Shown: one piece after another, positions 1 to 10,100 of the stretch | Layout: the number at the start of each line of letters is the position of its first letter | Numbering within the stretch: the stretch's first letter is position 1 | Origin: Clostridium sp. AM22-11AC | Lineage (GTDB): Bacteria; Bacillota; Clostridia; Lachnospirales; Lachnospiraceae | Length of the DNA: 64,000 nucleotides | Direction: 5' to 3' | Assembly: GCF_003473545.1 (NCBI RefSeq) | Contig: NZ_QUCM01000001.1 | Location: forward strand, 310,001-374,000 | The notes under the pieces: model-generated | What the model saw: the letters and a program-made list of their open reading frames with translations, nothing else | Database searches by the model: none | Told to the model about the DNA's origin: nothing | Program-made: the position numbers and the translations under genes

Positions 1-19
1 TCTCTTCATTCTTTTCCAT
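1..19 (-). CDS. start of next operon gene (partial, cut by window edge)
   Basis: An ATG at 19..17 (reading MEKNEE) follows the TGA of the upstream gene (23..21) by one base. An AAAGGA ribosome binding site lies inside the end of that gene. This spacing indicates translational coupling, so the carboxylate operon continues beyond the left edge of the window. Only six codons are visible and nothing can be said of function. Confidence 0.45.
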
Positions 20-20
20 A

Positions 21-671
21 TCAACGACTTCCTTTTATCCCACAGATCTTCTCTACTGCCGGTTTTAACACCTTCTGCATCGGCTTCATCAGCTTTCCTA
101 CCAGCAATGCGCATATCACGGTTCCTTCCCGGATGCCATCCAGTTTTCCAAGAAATACAAAAGAAAGGACAATACCGATCACAACGGTCAGACAATCCAT
201 GATGACCTTAATATCATGAAAAGGCTTGTCCGGGAAGAATACACGGTTTACTGCATGGGTCATTCCTTCCATAGGCATATTTACCAGCTGCACATCCATA
301 TACAGGCATACGCCTATTGCTACAAAAACGATACTGATCGCCAGCATAACCAGCTGCCCCGGATAGGTGGGAATGGCAAAATCTCCCACCACTTTCTTTG
401 CAACATCTACAAAACGGCCAAAAATCGTGGAAAATATCAGCTGCGTCAAATCTATGGGACGGAATTTTTTTCTTAACAATAATATCTGCACCAGAATATA
501 AAAAGCAAAAATGCCGATCACGCAGTTTCCAAGATCCAGTCCTGTAATGCGGCTGATCACATAGGGAAGGGAGTTTACCGGTGAAACTCCCAGAGAAGAA
601 TTAACAGAAAATGCCACTCCAAAGGCCATGAATAAAAGTCCGGTCACATAGATCAGGGCCTTTTTTACCAT
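21..671 (-). CDS. YczE/YyaS/YitT-like integral membrane protein
   Basis: A 216-residue protein with about five hydrophobic segments. The opening helix carries the pattern GLLFMAFGVAFSVNSSLGVSP that is typical of the YczE/YyaS/YitT group (DUF6198-like). No transport substrate is established for the group. I place the start at 671 because its ATG overlaps the butyrate kinase TGA (TGATG), the signature of coupled translation; an ATG seven codons upstream is also possible. It is the last complete gene of the carboxylate operon. A role in export or import of a pathway acid is only an inference from position. Confidence 0.7.
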   Translation of the reverse strand: MVKKALIYVTGLLFMAFGVAFSVNSSLGVSPVNSLPYVISRITGLDLGNCVIGIFAFYILVQILLLRKKFRPIDLTQLIFSTIFGRFVDVAKKVVGDFAIPTYPGQLVMLAISIVFVAIGVCLYMDVQLVNMPMEGMTHAVNRVFFPDKPFHDIKVIMDCLTVVIGIVLSFVFLGKLDGIREGTVICALLVGKLMKPMQKVLKPAVEKICGIKGSR

Positions 672-1774
672 CAGCATGTAAATCCACTCCATACTGGAAT
701 ACCTGTATAAGTCTTCGCCTCTTCTTCCCCGCTTAATACACGGATCGCACCTGCTGCCAGTGCTTCCATTTCAAACTCGCCTGCCATAACAGTGATCGGC
801 GCAATAAAGGAAAGCATTTCTGTCAGTTTTTCTACTACATACTTGTCATGGGAGATGCCGCCTGTTAATACGATCCCGTCCACCTTTCCATGAAGGACTG
901 CTGCCATAGAACCTGCTGTCTTTCCGATCTCATAGATCATGGAATCGTAAATTAATTTCGCATACTTATTCCCATTTTCGATCATGGCAGTTACTTCTCT
1001 TGCATCAGAAGTTCCCAGGTGATCTACCAGGCCACCGGTCTTTGTGATCTTCTCACGCATCTCTTTTTCTGTATATTTACCGGAATAGCACATGGTCACA
1101 ACATCCTTTACAGGAAGCTGGCCACAGCGGGTTGGTGCCATTGGGCCGTCACCATTTGCAATATCATTGGAATCAACCATTTTTCCCATTCTGTGGGCAG
1201 TAACGGAAATACCGCCGCCAATGTGGCAGATGATCAGGTTCATGTCCTCATATTTCTTGCCCTGCTTTGCTGCAAAACGGATGCCGATCTCCTTCTGGTT
1301 TAATGCATGGATACGGCTCTCTCTGTATACACCCTTTAAGCCGGTTACACGGGCTACATCCTGGAACTCATCTACATCTGGTGGATTTACTACAAATGCA
1401 ACTCCGCCGAATTCTTTGGAAAATGCATCTGCCAGCTGTGCGCCTAAGGTTGCCGGATGCTTTACGGTATAGCAGGTTCTTGCATGCTCAAGAAGTTTGT
1501 CACCAATAGTGAAAACGCCGCCTTCTACATTTACCAGGCCGCCGCCTCTTGCGGAAAATGCATCTACGCCTTCTAAGGTTTGTCCTTCTTCTTTCAGGAC
1601 ATTTAAGATCATTTCCTTTCTGTATGGAAGCTGGTCGCTGATCTCCTTGAACTCTTTTAATTTTTCTGCATCATGGCTGATATTTCTGGAAAAAATTTCC
1701 TTTTCTCCTTCAAACATGGCGATCTTTGTGGAAGTAGAACCGGGGTTGATAGCAAATACTTTATAGTTTTTCAT
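671..1774 (-). CDS. buk: butyrate kinase
   Basis: ASKHA-fold acyl kinase that converts an acyl phosphate (butyryl-P or a branched/short-chain analogue) and ADP into the free acid and ATP in the cytoplasm. The phosphate-binding motif NPGSTSTKIA is at residues 10-19, and further ASKHA motifs CHIGGGIS and VLTGGISHD follow. The length of 367 aa is normal for Buk. The start has an AGGAGAAAATC ribosome binding site. It shares the operon with Ptb (3213-4106), though the transporter gene lies between them; normally ptb and buk are adjacent. The pair here probably harvests ATP from the acyl-CoA made by the upstream oxidoreductase. Acyl specificity cannot be read from sequence; propionyl, butyryl and isobutyryl are all possible. 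Confidence 0.93.
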   Translation of the reverse strand: MKNYKVFAINPGSTSTKIAMFEGEKEIFSRNISHDAEKLKEFKEISDQLPYRKEMILNVLKEEGQTLEGVDAFSARGGGLVNVEGGVFTIGDKLLEHARTCYTVKHPATLGAQLADAFSKEFGGVAFVVNPPDVDEFQDVARVTGLKGVYRESRIHALNQKEIGIRFAAKQGKKYEDMNLIICHIGGGISVTAHRMGKMVDSNDIANGDGPMAPTRCGQLPVKDVVTMCYSGKYTEKEMREKITKTGGLVDHLGTSDAREVTAMIENGNKYAKLIYDSMIYEIGKTAGSMAAVLHGKVDGIVLTGGISHDKYVVEKLTEMLSFIAPITVMAGEFEMEALAAGAIRVLSGEEEAKTYTGIPVWSGFTC

Positions 1775-1798
1775 AATGATTTTCTCCTATTTTCTAAA

Positions 1799-1830
1799 AG
1801 AGGCACGCTGACATAGCGCCAACGTGCCTG
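1799..1830 (-). other. intercistronic hairpin between transporter and buk
   Basis: AGGCACG and CGTGCCT form a 7-bp stem in the 80-bp gap between the 2HCT transporter and buk. It has no strong U-tract, so it is more likely an mRNA processing or stability hairpin than a terminator. Confidence 0.4.
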
Positions 1831-1854
1831 ATTTTGTGTTGTAATGTGCCTGCC

Positions 1855-3198
1855 TTAATGGAACAATGGATATAACAGTCCGATCCAGATAACCATCAGG
1901 GCACCACCGATACGGGTAGAGATAGAAGCGAATGCCAGCAGGTTCATACGGTTTGCTGCAGATAAAACTGCCAGGTCACCGGAACCACCGATGTTGCAGC
2001 AGCAAAGACCTGCTGTAACACCTGCTTCATATGCCCACAGACCAGAGAGCTTTCCGAAGATCATTGCACCTAACATTGCGCCGAATACTGCTAAGAAGAT
2101 AACAACGAATGCGCCTGGGCTGAAGTATTCTGCCAGAGTGGAGAACTTCAGGGAGTTGATACCGATACCAGCGATCAGCATTGGAAGCAGTGCTCTTAAT
2201 GCAAAGTTCATGGAGTATACACAGTTGTCAGCAAACTGGTCTGGAAGAAGACCGGTAAATTTAATGATGATTCCAAGGATAATGGTCCATGCAAGTCCCG
2301 GGATCACACCGAAACCTGGAAGGCTTCCAAGGATATTACCCAGTAAGTACAGACAGAAGCTCATGAAAATACCAGAACCTAATGCTACATAATCAGCAGA
2401 AGTTCCAAGTCTCTTCTGTTCCTTCTCCTCTGTTTTGCTCTCCTGTGCTTTCTTGGAGCAGAGGATCTCGCCGTTACCATTTAAGCCTTTCATTTTAGCA
2501 GTTACAGAACCTACAATAGCAGCTAATACAACAGCCAGTACGTTTGCGATAGATGCGTAGCACAGGAATTTTCCTGCCATTGGAGTCATATCTGTACCGG
2601 AAAGGCTGGAATACAGAGCTGGCAGAGTGGTCATAGCACCGCCGGAACCACCGGACATACAAGGTGCGCCGATATCAAACAGTGCCTCTGGAATACCATA
2701 TCCGGTAACCAGACCTGCTAACATACAGAAGCCTAATGCAAATACCTGGCTTCCCAGGATGGTAGGCATGTATCTTGCAGTTGCACCAAGTAAAACCTTA
2801 CGGTCCATAACAAGGATGGAGCCAACTAACAGCATGGCAATATATGCATCCTGGAAACCGCCGCCCATAAGGACCTTAACTCCGTTTACCAGTTCCTGAG
2901 GAACCAGACCAACGTAATTTAAGAAAGAAGCACCGATCAGAGGCAGAAGACATGCACCGCCTAAGTAGTTATTTACGATCGGGATGGTATTTCCAAGCCA
3001 GAAGAACAGACCGCCAACTGCCATCAGATAAGCGATGGTCATGATAAAGCTGGTTGCCATGTACTTGCCTGCATCATTGGAATAGATCTTAACAACCGGC
3101 ATAAAGCCAAGGTAAACAGTTGCCATTACAATGATAAAGAATGGAATGAAATACTTTGCAGGAAGCCCACACACCTTAAAATTTAATTTTTTCTCCAT
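1855..3198 (-). CDS. 2-hydroxycarboxylate transporter (2HCT family, CitS/CimH-like)
   Basis: A 447-residue polytopic membrane protein of the 2HCT family, secondary carriers for citrate, malate and related 2-hydroxy acids driven by Na+ or H+ or working by exchange. Both family re-entrant-loop motifs are present: SGGSGGAM in the middle and CCNIGGSGDLA near the C-terminus. About eleven hydrophobic stretches are visible, and a hydrophilic lysine/glutamate-rich loop lies between the two halves. It sits between ptb and buk in the same transcription unit, so its substrate is probably the pathway's input. No citrate lyase genes are present, so citrate should not be assumed; malate, citramalate or another hydroxy acid fit equally. 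Confidence 0.88.
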   Translation of the reverse strand: MEKKLNFKVCGLPAKYFIPFFIIVMATVYLGFMPVVKIYSNDAGKYMATSFIMTIAYLMAVGGLFFWLGNTIPIVNNYLGGACLLPLIGASFLNYVGLVPQELVNGVKVLMGGGFQDAYIAMLLVGSILVMDRKVLLGATARYMPTILGSQVFALGFCMLAGLVTGYGIPEALFDIGAPCMSGGSGGAMTTLPALYSSLSGTDMTPMAGKFLCYASIANVLAVVLAAIVGSVTAKMKGLNGNGEILCSKKAQESKTEEKEQKRLGTSADYVALGSGIFMSFCLYLLGNILGSLPGFGVIPGLAWTIILGIIIKFTGLLPDQFADNCVYSMNFALRALLPMLIAGIGINSLKFSTLAEYFSPGAFVVIFLAVFGAMLGAMIFGKLSGLWAYEAGVTAGLCCCNIGGSGDLAVLSAANRMNLLAFASISTRIGGALMVIWIGLLYPLFH

Positions 3199-3212
3199 TG
3201 TTTTTCCCCCTA

Positions 3213-4106
3213 TTATCTGCTACCCACTAACGCCGCAATGACGATGGACATATATTTATCATCTGCACTTGCTGCACGGGATACCAACAGGACCGGAACC
3301 TTTGCTCCCAATACCACGCCGCCGGTTCTTCCGCCACCAATTACAGTGATGGTCTTTGCTGCAATATTTCCGCTTACAATATCCGGAACAACTAAAAGAT
3401 CTGCATCTCCTGCAACAGGACTTACATAGCCTTTAATTGGTGCGGAAGCAGGATCCATAGCCAGGTCATAGCTGATCGGGCCTTCGATGATGCAGCCTTC
3501 TACGCCTTCTTCCTTGATCTCAGCAGCTTCTACGGTTTCCTTCATCTTAGGATTTACTTTTTCTACTGCTGCAAGGATAGCTACCTTTGGCTGTTCTACG
3601 CCTAATGCATGGAATGCTTCTACTGCATTCTGGATAGCTGCTTTCTTCTGATCTTTGGAAGGATAAGTAAGAAGGCCTACATCAGTAATAGCGAATACCT
3701 TGTGGTAATTCGGGCTTTCCATGAAAGCAAGTAAACTCATGGTATCGTTCTTTCTGATCCCTCTTTCACGGTTTACCAGTACCTTCATCAGGGCTCCTGT
3801 CTCTGTTTTTCCTTTCATAATGCAGTCTACTTCACCGTCTCTTGCCATATCAGCAGCCTTCTGGATGGCTTCCGTAGGATCTTCCACATGGATAATGGTC
3901 ATCTTATCTGCATCTGTGCCGATCTGAGCCAGGATCTCACGGATCTTTGGCTCATCACCGATCAGAACCGGCTCAACCATGCCGTCCCTATAAGCATGAC
4001 TGATCGCTTCCAGTGTATGTTCATCCTGAGCCGGTACTACTGCTACTTTGCGCTTTACCGGCATAGCTTTTAACATTTCTTTCAGCTGTTCAAAATTCTT
4101 TATCAT
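3213..4106 (-). CDS. ptb: phosphate butyryltransferase (PTA/PTB family)
   Basis: A 297-residue phosphotransacylase that exchanges CoA for phosphate on a short-chain acyl-CoA to supply the acyl phosphate used by Buk. The full PTA_PTB fold is covered: an N-terminal DEHTLEAI segment, a central CIMKGKTETGALMK substrate loop, and the conserved C-terminal GGRTGGVVLGAKVPVLL. Length is typical for Ptb (about 300 aa) and shorter than acetate-type Pta. It follows the LeuD-LeuC fusion after a 62-bp gap that contains a hairpin, and precedes the transporter by 14 bp. Butyryl-CoA synthesis genes (thl, hbd, crt, bcd) are absent from the window, which leaves propionyl or branched acyl-CoA as alternatives. 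Confidence 0.92.
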   Translation of the reverse strand: MIKNFEQLKEMLKAMPVKRKVAVVPAQDEHTLEAISHAYRDGMVEPVLIGDEPKIREILAQIGTDADKMTIIHVEDPTEAIQKAADMARDGEVDCIMKGKTETGALMKVLVNRERGIRKNDTMSLLAFMESPNYHKVFAITDVGLLTYPSKDQKKAAIQNAVEAFHALGVEQPKVAILAAVEKVNPKMKETVEAAEIKEEGVEGCIIEGPISYDLAMDPASAPIKGYVSPVAGDADLLVVPDIVSGNIAAKTITVIGGGRTGGVVLGAKVPVLLVSRAASADDKYMSIVIAALVGSR

Positions 4107-4126
4107 TGATTTTCCTCCTGTTTACA

Positions 4127-4156
4127 GATGTCCTCCCGGAGTCCGGGAGAACATCG
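4127..4156 (-). other. intercistronic GC-rich hairpin
   Basis: CTCCCGG and CCGGGAG, extended outward by ATGT/ACAT pairing, form a compact hairpin between the LeuD-LeuC fusion and ptb. There is no U-run, so I read it as an mRNA processing or attenuation structure inside the operon. Confidence 0.4.
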
Positions 4157-4168
4157 ACCCGCCTGTCT

Positions 4169-5977
4169 TTAAGCCAGTGCTGGCAGATCAGCCGGGTCTG
4201 TTACAACACCCATAACTGCGGTTGCTGCTGCTACCGTAGGACTTGACAGATAACCTAAGGTTTTCTTGGTTCCCTGACGTCCGATGAAGTTACGGTTTGC
4301 AGTCAGCAGGATCCTTTCATCATCTGTCATCAGACCATATGGCATACCACAGCAAAGTCCGCAGCATGGATGACAGATCACTGCACCTGCCTCAATAAAA
4401 GTCTTAATATATCCTCTTTCAATGGCCTGTTTGAAAATGGTATTAGTTGCAGGAACAACGATAAAACGCAGTCCTTTTGCCACTTTACGGCCTTTTAAGA
4501 TCTTTGCAGCTGCTTCCATATCTTCAATACTTCCGTTGGTGCAGCTGCCCAGATATACCTCATCCATTTTGGTGCCTTTTACTTCACTGATGGGGTGAAC
4601 ATTGTCAACGCCCTGTGGACAGGAAAGCTGAGGTTCCAGTTCGCTTACATCATAGGTAAGTACCTTTTCATACTTTGCTTCGTCATCTACGCATACCCAG
4701 TCGATATCTTCTAATGGCATTCCGTAGTACTCTGCTGTCTTTTCGTCAGCCTCAAACAGACCGCACTTTGCGCCTGCTTCCAGAGCCATGTTTGCAACTG
4801 TAAAACGCTGTTCCATGCTCATTTCATGGGCTGCAGGACCGGTAAATTCCAGAGATTTGTACTGTCCGCCGTCGGCCTTGATATCACCTAAGATACGAAG
4901 GATAACGTCCTTACTCATAACACCGTCTCTTAAATGGCCGTTTAATACGATCTTGATAGCCTCTGGAACCTTGAACCAAAGTTCTCCGGTAATAAGAGCT
5001 GCTGCCATTTCTGCTGTACCAATACCAGAGCAGAAGTTTCCGGCACCGCCATAAGTAGTTGTATGGCTGTCGGTTGCAGTTGCGATCTCGCCTGGCTTTG
5101 CATACTTTGCTTCATGCATAATGGTGTGGCAGATGCCTTCTCCAATGTGAAGCTTCTTAATTCCATAGGTTTTTGCCAGTTCCAGACCAGCTTCATAATG
5201 GTCATAGTCATTTTTAGCAACGGCAGTTGGCATACAGTGATCCCAGACGATGGTTACCTTATCTGGATCGTCGATCTTGTCTGCACCAATGTCTTTCATG
5301 GTTTCTAACAGATAAGTAGTATAAATATCATGGATCATGAACATATCTGGCTTTGTGATCACGATATCTCCAGGAGCCACATGTTCTTTTCCTGCATTTT
5401 TCTTTAATATCTTTTCTACCATGGTGTAGCCTTTTTTACGGCACTGTTCCATGGAAAGAGGCTTGATATCCATTTTCACATTTCCAGCTGCAAGACGCTT
5501 CTTTGTATCTTCGATCAGTCCGCCGTTTGCTACAATGTTATACAGATTTTCAGGAACTGCACCAACCTTGAAGGTCTTTCCATTTACACTGACAGTCTGT
5601 GCATCTACATCTACAGTAACGATATCTCCGCCTTCACATACATCCTGGATCTGATCACAGGTAAGAAGAAGGATGCCGCTGTTAAATGCATTTCTGAAGA
5701 AGATTCTTGCAAAGCTCTTTGCGATGATGCAGCGGACACCATTGTAAGAAAGAACGGTAGCTGCCTGCTCACGGCTGGAACCACAGCCAAAGTTGGTTCC
5801 TGCTACCAGGATGTCTCCTGGCTGAACGGTTGAACCAAATTCCGGCTTTAACAGCTCAAATGCATATTTTTTCATCTCGTTACGATCCGGGATAGTACCT
5901 CTTTTTCCAGGGATAATGGTATCTGTATCAATATCATTTCCGAATTTCCAGATTTTTCCACTGAACTTCTTTTCCAT
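4169..5977 (-). CDS. aconitase-family hydro-lyase: swivel-first LeuD-LeuC fusion
   Basis: A single chain joining a LeuD-type swivel domain (first ~165 residues, with the substrate loop NFGCGSSREQ) to a complete LeuC-type catalytic domain. The LeuC part keeps all expected features: VWDHCMPT, TDSHTTTYGG, and Fe-S ligand motifs GSCTNGS and HPCCGLCCG. It should be an active [4Fe-4S] (de)hydratase or isomerase of a hydroxy di- or tricarboxylate. The order is the reverse of aconitase A and resembles AcnB without its HEAT domain. I start at 5977 because AAGGAG lies six bases upstream; an upstream in-frame ATG at 6004 would overlap the previous gene. Candidates: isopropylmalate-, citramalate-, dimethylmaleate- or aconitate-type chemistry. 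No LeuA or LeuB is nearby, so leucine synthesis is unlikely. Confidence 0.85.
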   Translation of the reverse strand: MEKKFSGKIWKFGNDIDTDTIIPGKRGTIPDRNEMKKYAFELLKPEFGSTVQPGDILVAGTNFGCGSSREQAATVLSYNGVRCIIAKSFARIFFRNAFNSGILLLTCDQIQDVCEGGDIVTVDVDAQTVSVNGKTFKVGAVPENLYNIVANGGLIEDTKKRLAAGNVKMDIKPLSMEQCRKKGYTMVEKILKKNAGKEHVAPGDIVITKPDMFMIHDIYTTYLLETMKDIGADKIDDPDKVTIVWDHCMPTAVAKNDYDHYEAGLELAKTYGIKKLHIGEGICHTIMHEAKYAKPGEIATATDSHTTTYGGAGNFCSGIGTAEMAAALITGELWFKVPEAIKIVLNGHLRDGVMSKDVILRILGDIKADGGQYKSLEFTGPAAHEMSMEQRFTVANMALEAGAKCGLFEADEKTAEYYGMPLEDIDWVCVDDEAKYEKVLTYDVSELEPQLSCPQGVDNVHPISEVKGTKMDEVYLGSCTNGSIEDMEAAAKILKGRKVAKGLRFIVVPATNTIFKQAIERGYIKTFIEAGAVICHPCCGLCCGMPYGLMTDDERILLTANRNFIGRQGTKKTLGYLSSPTVAAATAVMGVVTDPADLPALA

Positions 5978-5987
5978 AGCTGTCTCC

Positions 5988-7109
5988 TTACATCTGCTTC
6001 GCAAAGGAAGCGTTCATTACTGTTTCAACAGAGCCTGTATAAACTTCTGCGTCATCGCAGCCCATAGAACCTGTAAAGGTGTACAGTCCGGTGGTTACCA
6101 GACGTTCCTTATGTCCCATAGCTCCAGGTCCCTGGATCACAACGCTGTGGTCCCCTGCTGCATTGATCTGAGCCCCGAAATCAATGAATTTTGTAAGGAT
6201 GCCTTCCTCAGCAGCCTGGATATAGTCACGGCTGGTTGCCGGGCAGATGCTTAAACGGAAGCCTAATGCCAGCTTATGTCCATCTAACATAGAAGCAGCT
6301 TTTCGTAACTCCTCAATAGTTCCGCCTGTATAGCCGCCGATCTGGCCTGCATTTAATTCCATGCCAGCTTTAGAAGCTCTAGAAGCAATTCCGGCCTTCT
6401 TCTGGTCATTTCTATCACCACATGGAAGCATGAGCATTGGCTCTACAGAGCCTAAATCCAACGTTAAACCAGCAGACTGCTTTTCTTCTGTAATGGATGC
6501 GGTAAATGCCCCTGTAATGCATGCCATGCTGCAGAATACTGCTTTCTCATGTGCATCAAAGGATGGTGCATAAACTTCCACTGCCTTGCGGTTTAACTCA
6601 TGATCTTCTGCCAGGAATGCAAGTGCTGCGTCCATAACAGTTACGCCTTCTTTTAAGCTGCCTTCCAGGTTTACATAAACTGTTTCCGGAACGATGATGC
6701 TGTAACGGTCTGTTTCAGCTGCTCTTGCCAGCTCAGGAATGCTTACGTTGATGCCCAGAGCACCGATGCTTCCGAAAATACTTCCGTGGGAACCGCCGCC
6801 TACAATGATCTGGCCCGGTTTTACCACTTCATTTAACATATACTGATATCCAACACCTTCTGCCTGGATATAAGGACATCCGTACTTTTCAGCAAATGCC
6901 AGGTTCTTTCTTAAAATAGCTGCTGCTTCCGGGCGTCCGGTTGGTACATCATGGTCATAGATGACCATTACCTTTTCAGGTTTTGCTACGGCAGAGATTT
7001 CCTCTACCGCAGCATGAGATACACCATCATTGATAACGATCCAGTCAGGTTCTACTGTTACAACTGTACCGGCTTTTCCCCCAAGTAACCGTTCTACAAA
7101 TGTACTCAT
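5988..7109 (-). CDS. aconitase-fold paralogue lacking all Fe-S cluster cysteines
   Basis: A 373-residue protein that aligns by eye with the catalytic LeuC domain along its whole length: YDHDVPTGRP matches DHCMPT, GGGSHGSIFGS matches TDSHTTTYGG, and SICPATSRDYIQAAEEG matches the VPATNTIFKQAIERG block. The three cluster ligands are gone. The first Cys position is Tyr260 in GGYTGGT, and the CxxC segment is replaced by residues about 315-329 (INAAGD to IQGPG). It lies between PFOR and the LeuD-LeuC fusion, 10 bp upstream of the latter. It may be a non-redox partner or regulatory subunit, or an enzyme using the fold without a cluster. I cannot assign a reaction. Confidence 0.75.
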   Translation of the reverse strand: MSTFVERLLGGKAGTVVTVEPDWIVINDGVSHAAVEEISAVAKPEKVMVIYDHDVPTGRPEAAAILRKNLAFAEKYGCPYIQAEGVGYQYMLNEVVKPGQIIVGGGSHGSIFGSIGALGINVSIPELARAAETDRYSIIVPETVYVNLEGSLKEGVTVMDAALAFLAEDHELNRKAVEVYAPSFDAHEKAVFCSMACITGAFTASITEEKQSAGLTLDLGSVEPMLMLPCGDRNDQKKAGIASRASKAGMELNAGQIGGYTGGTIEELRKAASMLDGHKLALGFRLSICPATSRDYIQAAEEGILTKFIDFGAQINAAGDHSVVIQGPGAMGHKERLVTTGLYTFTGSMGCDDAEVYTGSVETVMNASFAKQM

Positions 7110-7126
7110 AATCTTCTTCTCCTGTT

Positions 7127-10100
7127 TTAGTTCTTTTCAGCAAGTTCTTTGTATCTTGCGTAACGTGCCTTTGCTTCGCTTTCTGTACGCTCAAACAGTG
7201 CATCGGCTGCCTCTGGGAAGGTACGCTCCAGAGATGAGAAACGAACCTCGCCTCTTAAGAACTCTCTAAAATCGCCCTGAGGTTCCTTGGAATCCAGGAT
7301 AAATGGATTCTTGCCTTCCTTGATCAGTTCTGGGTTGTTTCTGTATAACTGCCAGTAACCAACTTCAACTGCACGCTTGATCTCGCCCTGAACATCACTC
7401 ATTCCGCAGCGCAGTCCGTGGCTGATACATGGAGCATAGGCAATGATCAGAGATGGTCCCTTGTGAGCTTCTGCTTCTGTTACTGCCTTTAAGAACTGTG
7501 CAGGATTTGCACCCATAGCTACCTGTGCTACATATACATCGCCGTAGCTCATTGCCATCATGCCTAAGTCTTTCTTCTTTCTGCGCTTACCAGCTGCTGC
7601 AAACTGCGCAACTGCACCGGTAGGAGTTGCCTTAGATGCCTGACCGCCTGTATTGGAGTAGATCTCGGTATCGAATACCATTACATTTACGTCTGCGCCG
7701 GAAGCTAATACATGGTCTAAGCCGCCGTAACCGATATCGTATGCCCAGCCGTCACCGCCGAAGAACCATACGGATTTCTTGGTCAGATGGTCAAAGTTTT
7801 CACAGACTGCCTCAGCCAGTGCTTTTACATCATCTCCAGGAACATTTGCTGCAACCAGATCTGCATTTTCATTTAATAAACCGCTTTCCAAAACTGCATT
7901 CTTTAATGCTTCTCCTGTTTCACGGGAGCTCTTGTCATTGTAAGATGCCAGCCAAGCTGCTGCTGTCTCTTTGATCTTGGCATCATCTGTCTTTTCAGCA
8001 AGTTCCTCTACATGCTTAGCCAGCTTTTCTCTCTGCTGTTCAACAGAAAGCCAGATACCCATACCATACTCAGCGTTATTCTCAAATAAGGAGCCGCCTA
8101 CTGCAGGTCCCTGTCCCTTGTGGTTGGTGGTATATGGGAAGGAAGGGAAGCTGGTGGACCATACCTGGGAGCAGCCTGTTGCAGTTGCTACATACATACG
8201 GTCACCAAACAGCTGTGTGATCAGCTTTGCATAAGGAGTTTCGCCGCATCCTGGGCAGGAGCCTGGGAACTCTAACAGTGGCTGCTCAAACTGGCTGCCC
8301 TTAACAGTTGTTGTTCCAAACGGATTTGCCTTTGGAGCTAACTTCATTGCATATTCCCAGTTATCTGCTTCATTTAAGTTGTTGTCTAATGGCTTCATGG
8401 TAATAGCCTTTTCCTTAGACGGGCATACATTTGCACAGCTTCCGCAGCCTGTACAGTCAAGAGCGGATACCTGTAAACGGAAACGTAAGCCTTCTGCGCC
8501 TTTGCCCTTAACATCAGTTGTTGTAAAGGTTTTAGGAGCCTTTGCTGCCTCATCCTCATTTACAAGGAATGGACGGATACAGGAATGAGGGCAAACGTAG
8601 GAACACATATTACACTGGATACATTTCTCGCTGTCCCAAACAGGAATATTAACTGCAATACCTCTCTTTTCGTACTTGGAAGTACCCTGAGGCATGGTTC
8701 CGTCTGGCAGATCGGTGAAATCGCTGACAGGAATATTATCGCCCTTCATAGCATTTACAGGCATCTGGATCTTGCGGATCCACTTTGGCAGGTTCTCATC
8801 GATCTTCTCTTCTGGAATTTCGATATCAGCCCATCTTGCAGGTACTTCTGCCTCTTCTACCATTTCTACGCCCTTATCAACAGCTGCGTAGTTCATGTTG
8901 ACGATCTTTTCGCCCTTTCTTCCATAGGACTTTAAGATAGCTTTCTTCATATATCCAACTGCTTCTTCGATCGGGATAATACCTGTGATCTTGAAGAATG
9001 CAGCCTGTAAAATGGTATTGGTCCTGCTTCCCAGTCCCAGTTCTGCAGCAATTGCAGTGGAATCAATGGTATACAGATGGATCTTCTTTAATGCTGCTGC
9101 TTTCTTAAATGCAGGAGTTAAATGCTTTTCTAACTCTTCGCCCTTCCAGTCGCAGGTGATCAGCACATTTGCGCCTTCCTTTGCATCTGCCAGGATATCA
9201 TAGCGGTCCAGATAGGACTTATTGTGGCAGGCAATGAAATCTGCGTGGTTTACAAGGTAGGTAGAGTTAATCGGCTTCTTGCCAAAACGTAAGTGGGAAC
9301 GGGTAACACCACCTGACTTCTTGCCATCATACTCAAAGTAAGCCTGAACATTTAAGTCTGTGTGGTCACCGATGATCTTAATGGTGTTCTTGTTTGCACC
9401 AACAGTACCGTCAGAACCAAGGCCCCAGAACTTGCAGCTGATGGTTCCTTCCGGAACAGTATTTACTTCTGGTCCTACAGGCAGTGACAGATGGGTCACA
9501 TCGTCATTAATACCTACGGTATAATGGTTCTTTGGCTCTGCTGCCTTCATATTGTCAAACTGTGCGATAACCTGGTCTGGAGTATAATCCTTGCTTGCCA
9601 GACCATAACGACATGCTAAAACCTTGATATTTCTGCCTGACTCCAGGATCACAGAACATACATCCTCGTACAGCGGCTCGCCTGCTGCACCCGGCTCCTT
9701 GGTACGGTCGCCAACAGTGATCATCTTTACAGTCTCAGGCAGCTGGCTTAAGAAATACTTTGCTGAGAATGGGCGGTACAGATGAGCATCAATGAAACCA
9801 ACCTTTTCGCCCTTTGCATTTAAGTAATCTACAGTCTCGCGGAGAACGCCGCTTGCAGATCCCATTACTACGATCACACGCTCTGCATCCGGAGCACCAT
9901 AGTAGTTAAATGGCTTATAATCTCTTCCTGTGATCTTGCTGATCTCGTTCATGTAATCTGCAACGATATCCGGCAGTGCATCATAATAGGTATTGCATGC
10001 TTCACGGCTCTGGAAATATGTATCAGAATACTGACCTGTGGTTCTTAAAACAGGATGCTCTGGATTTAATGCATTCTCACGGAATTTTTCCAGTTCCTTC

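Noticed and set aside
1092..1472. Long open frames antisense to buk and to other well-supported genes across the window
   Set aside because: They lack ribosome sites and recognisable motifs, and they overlap strongly supported genes on the other strand.
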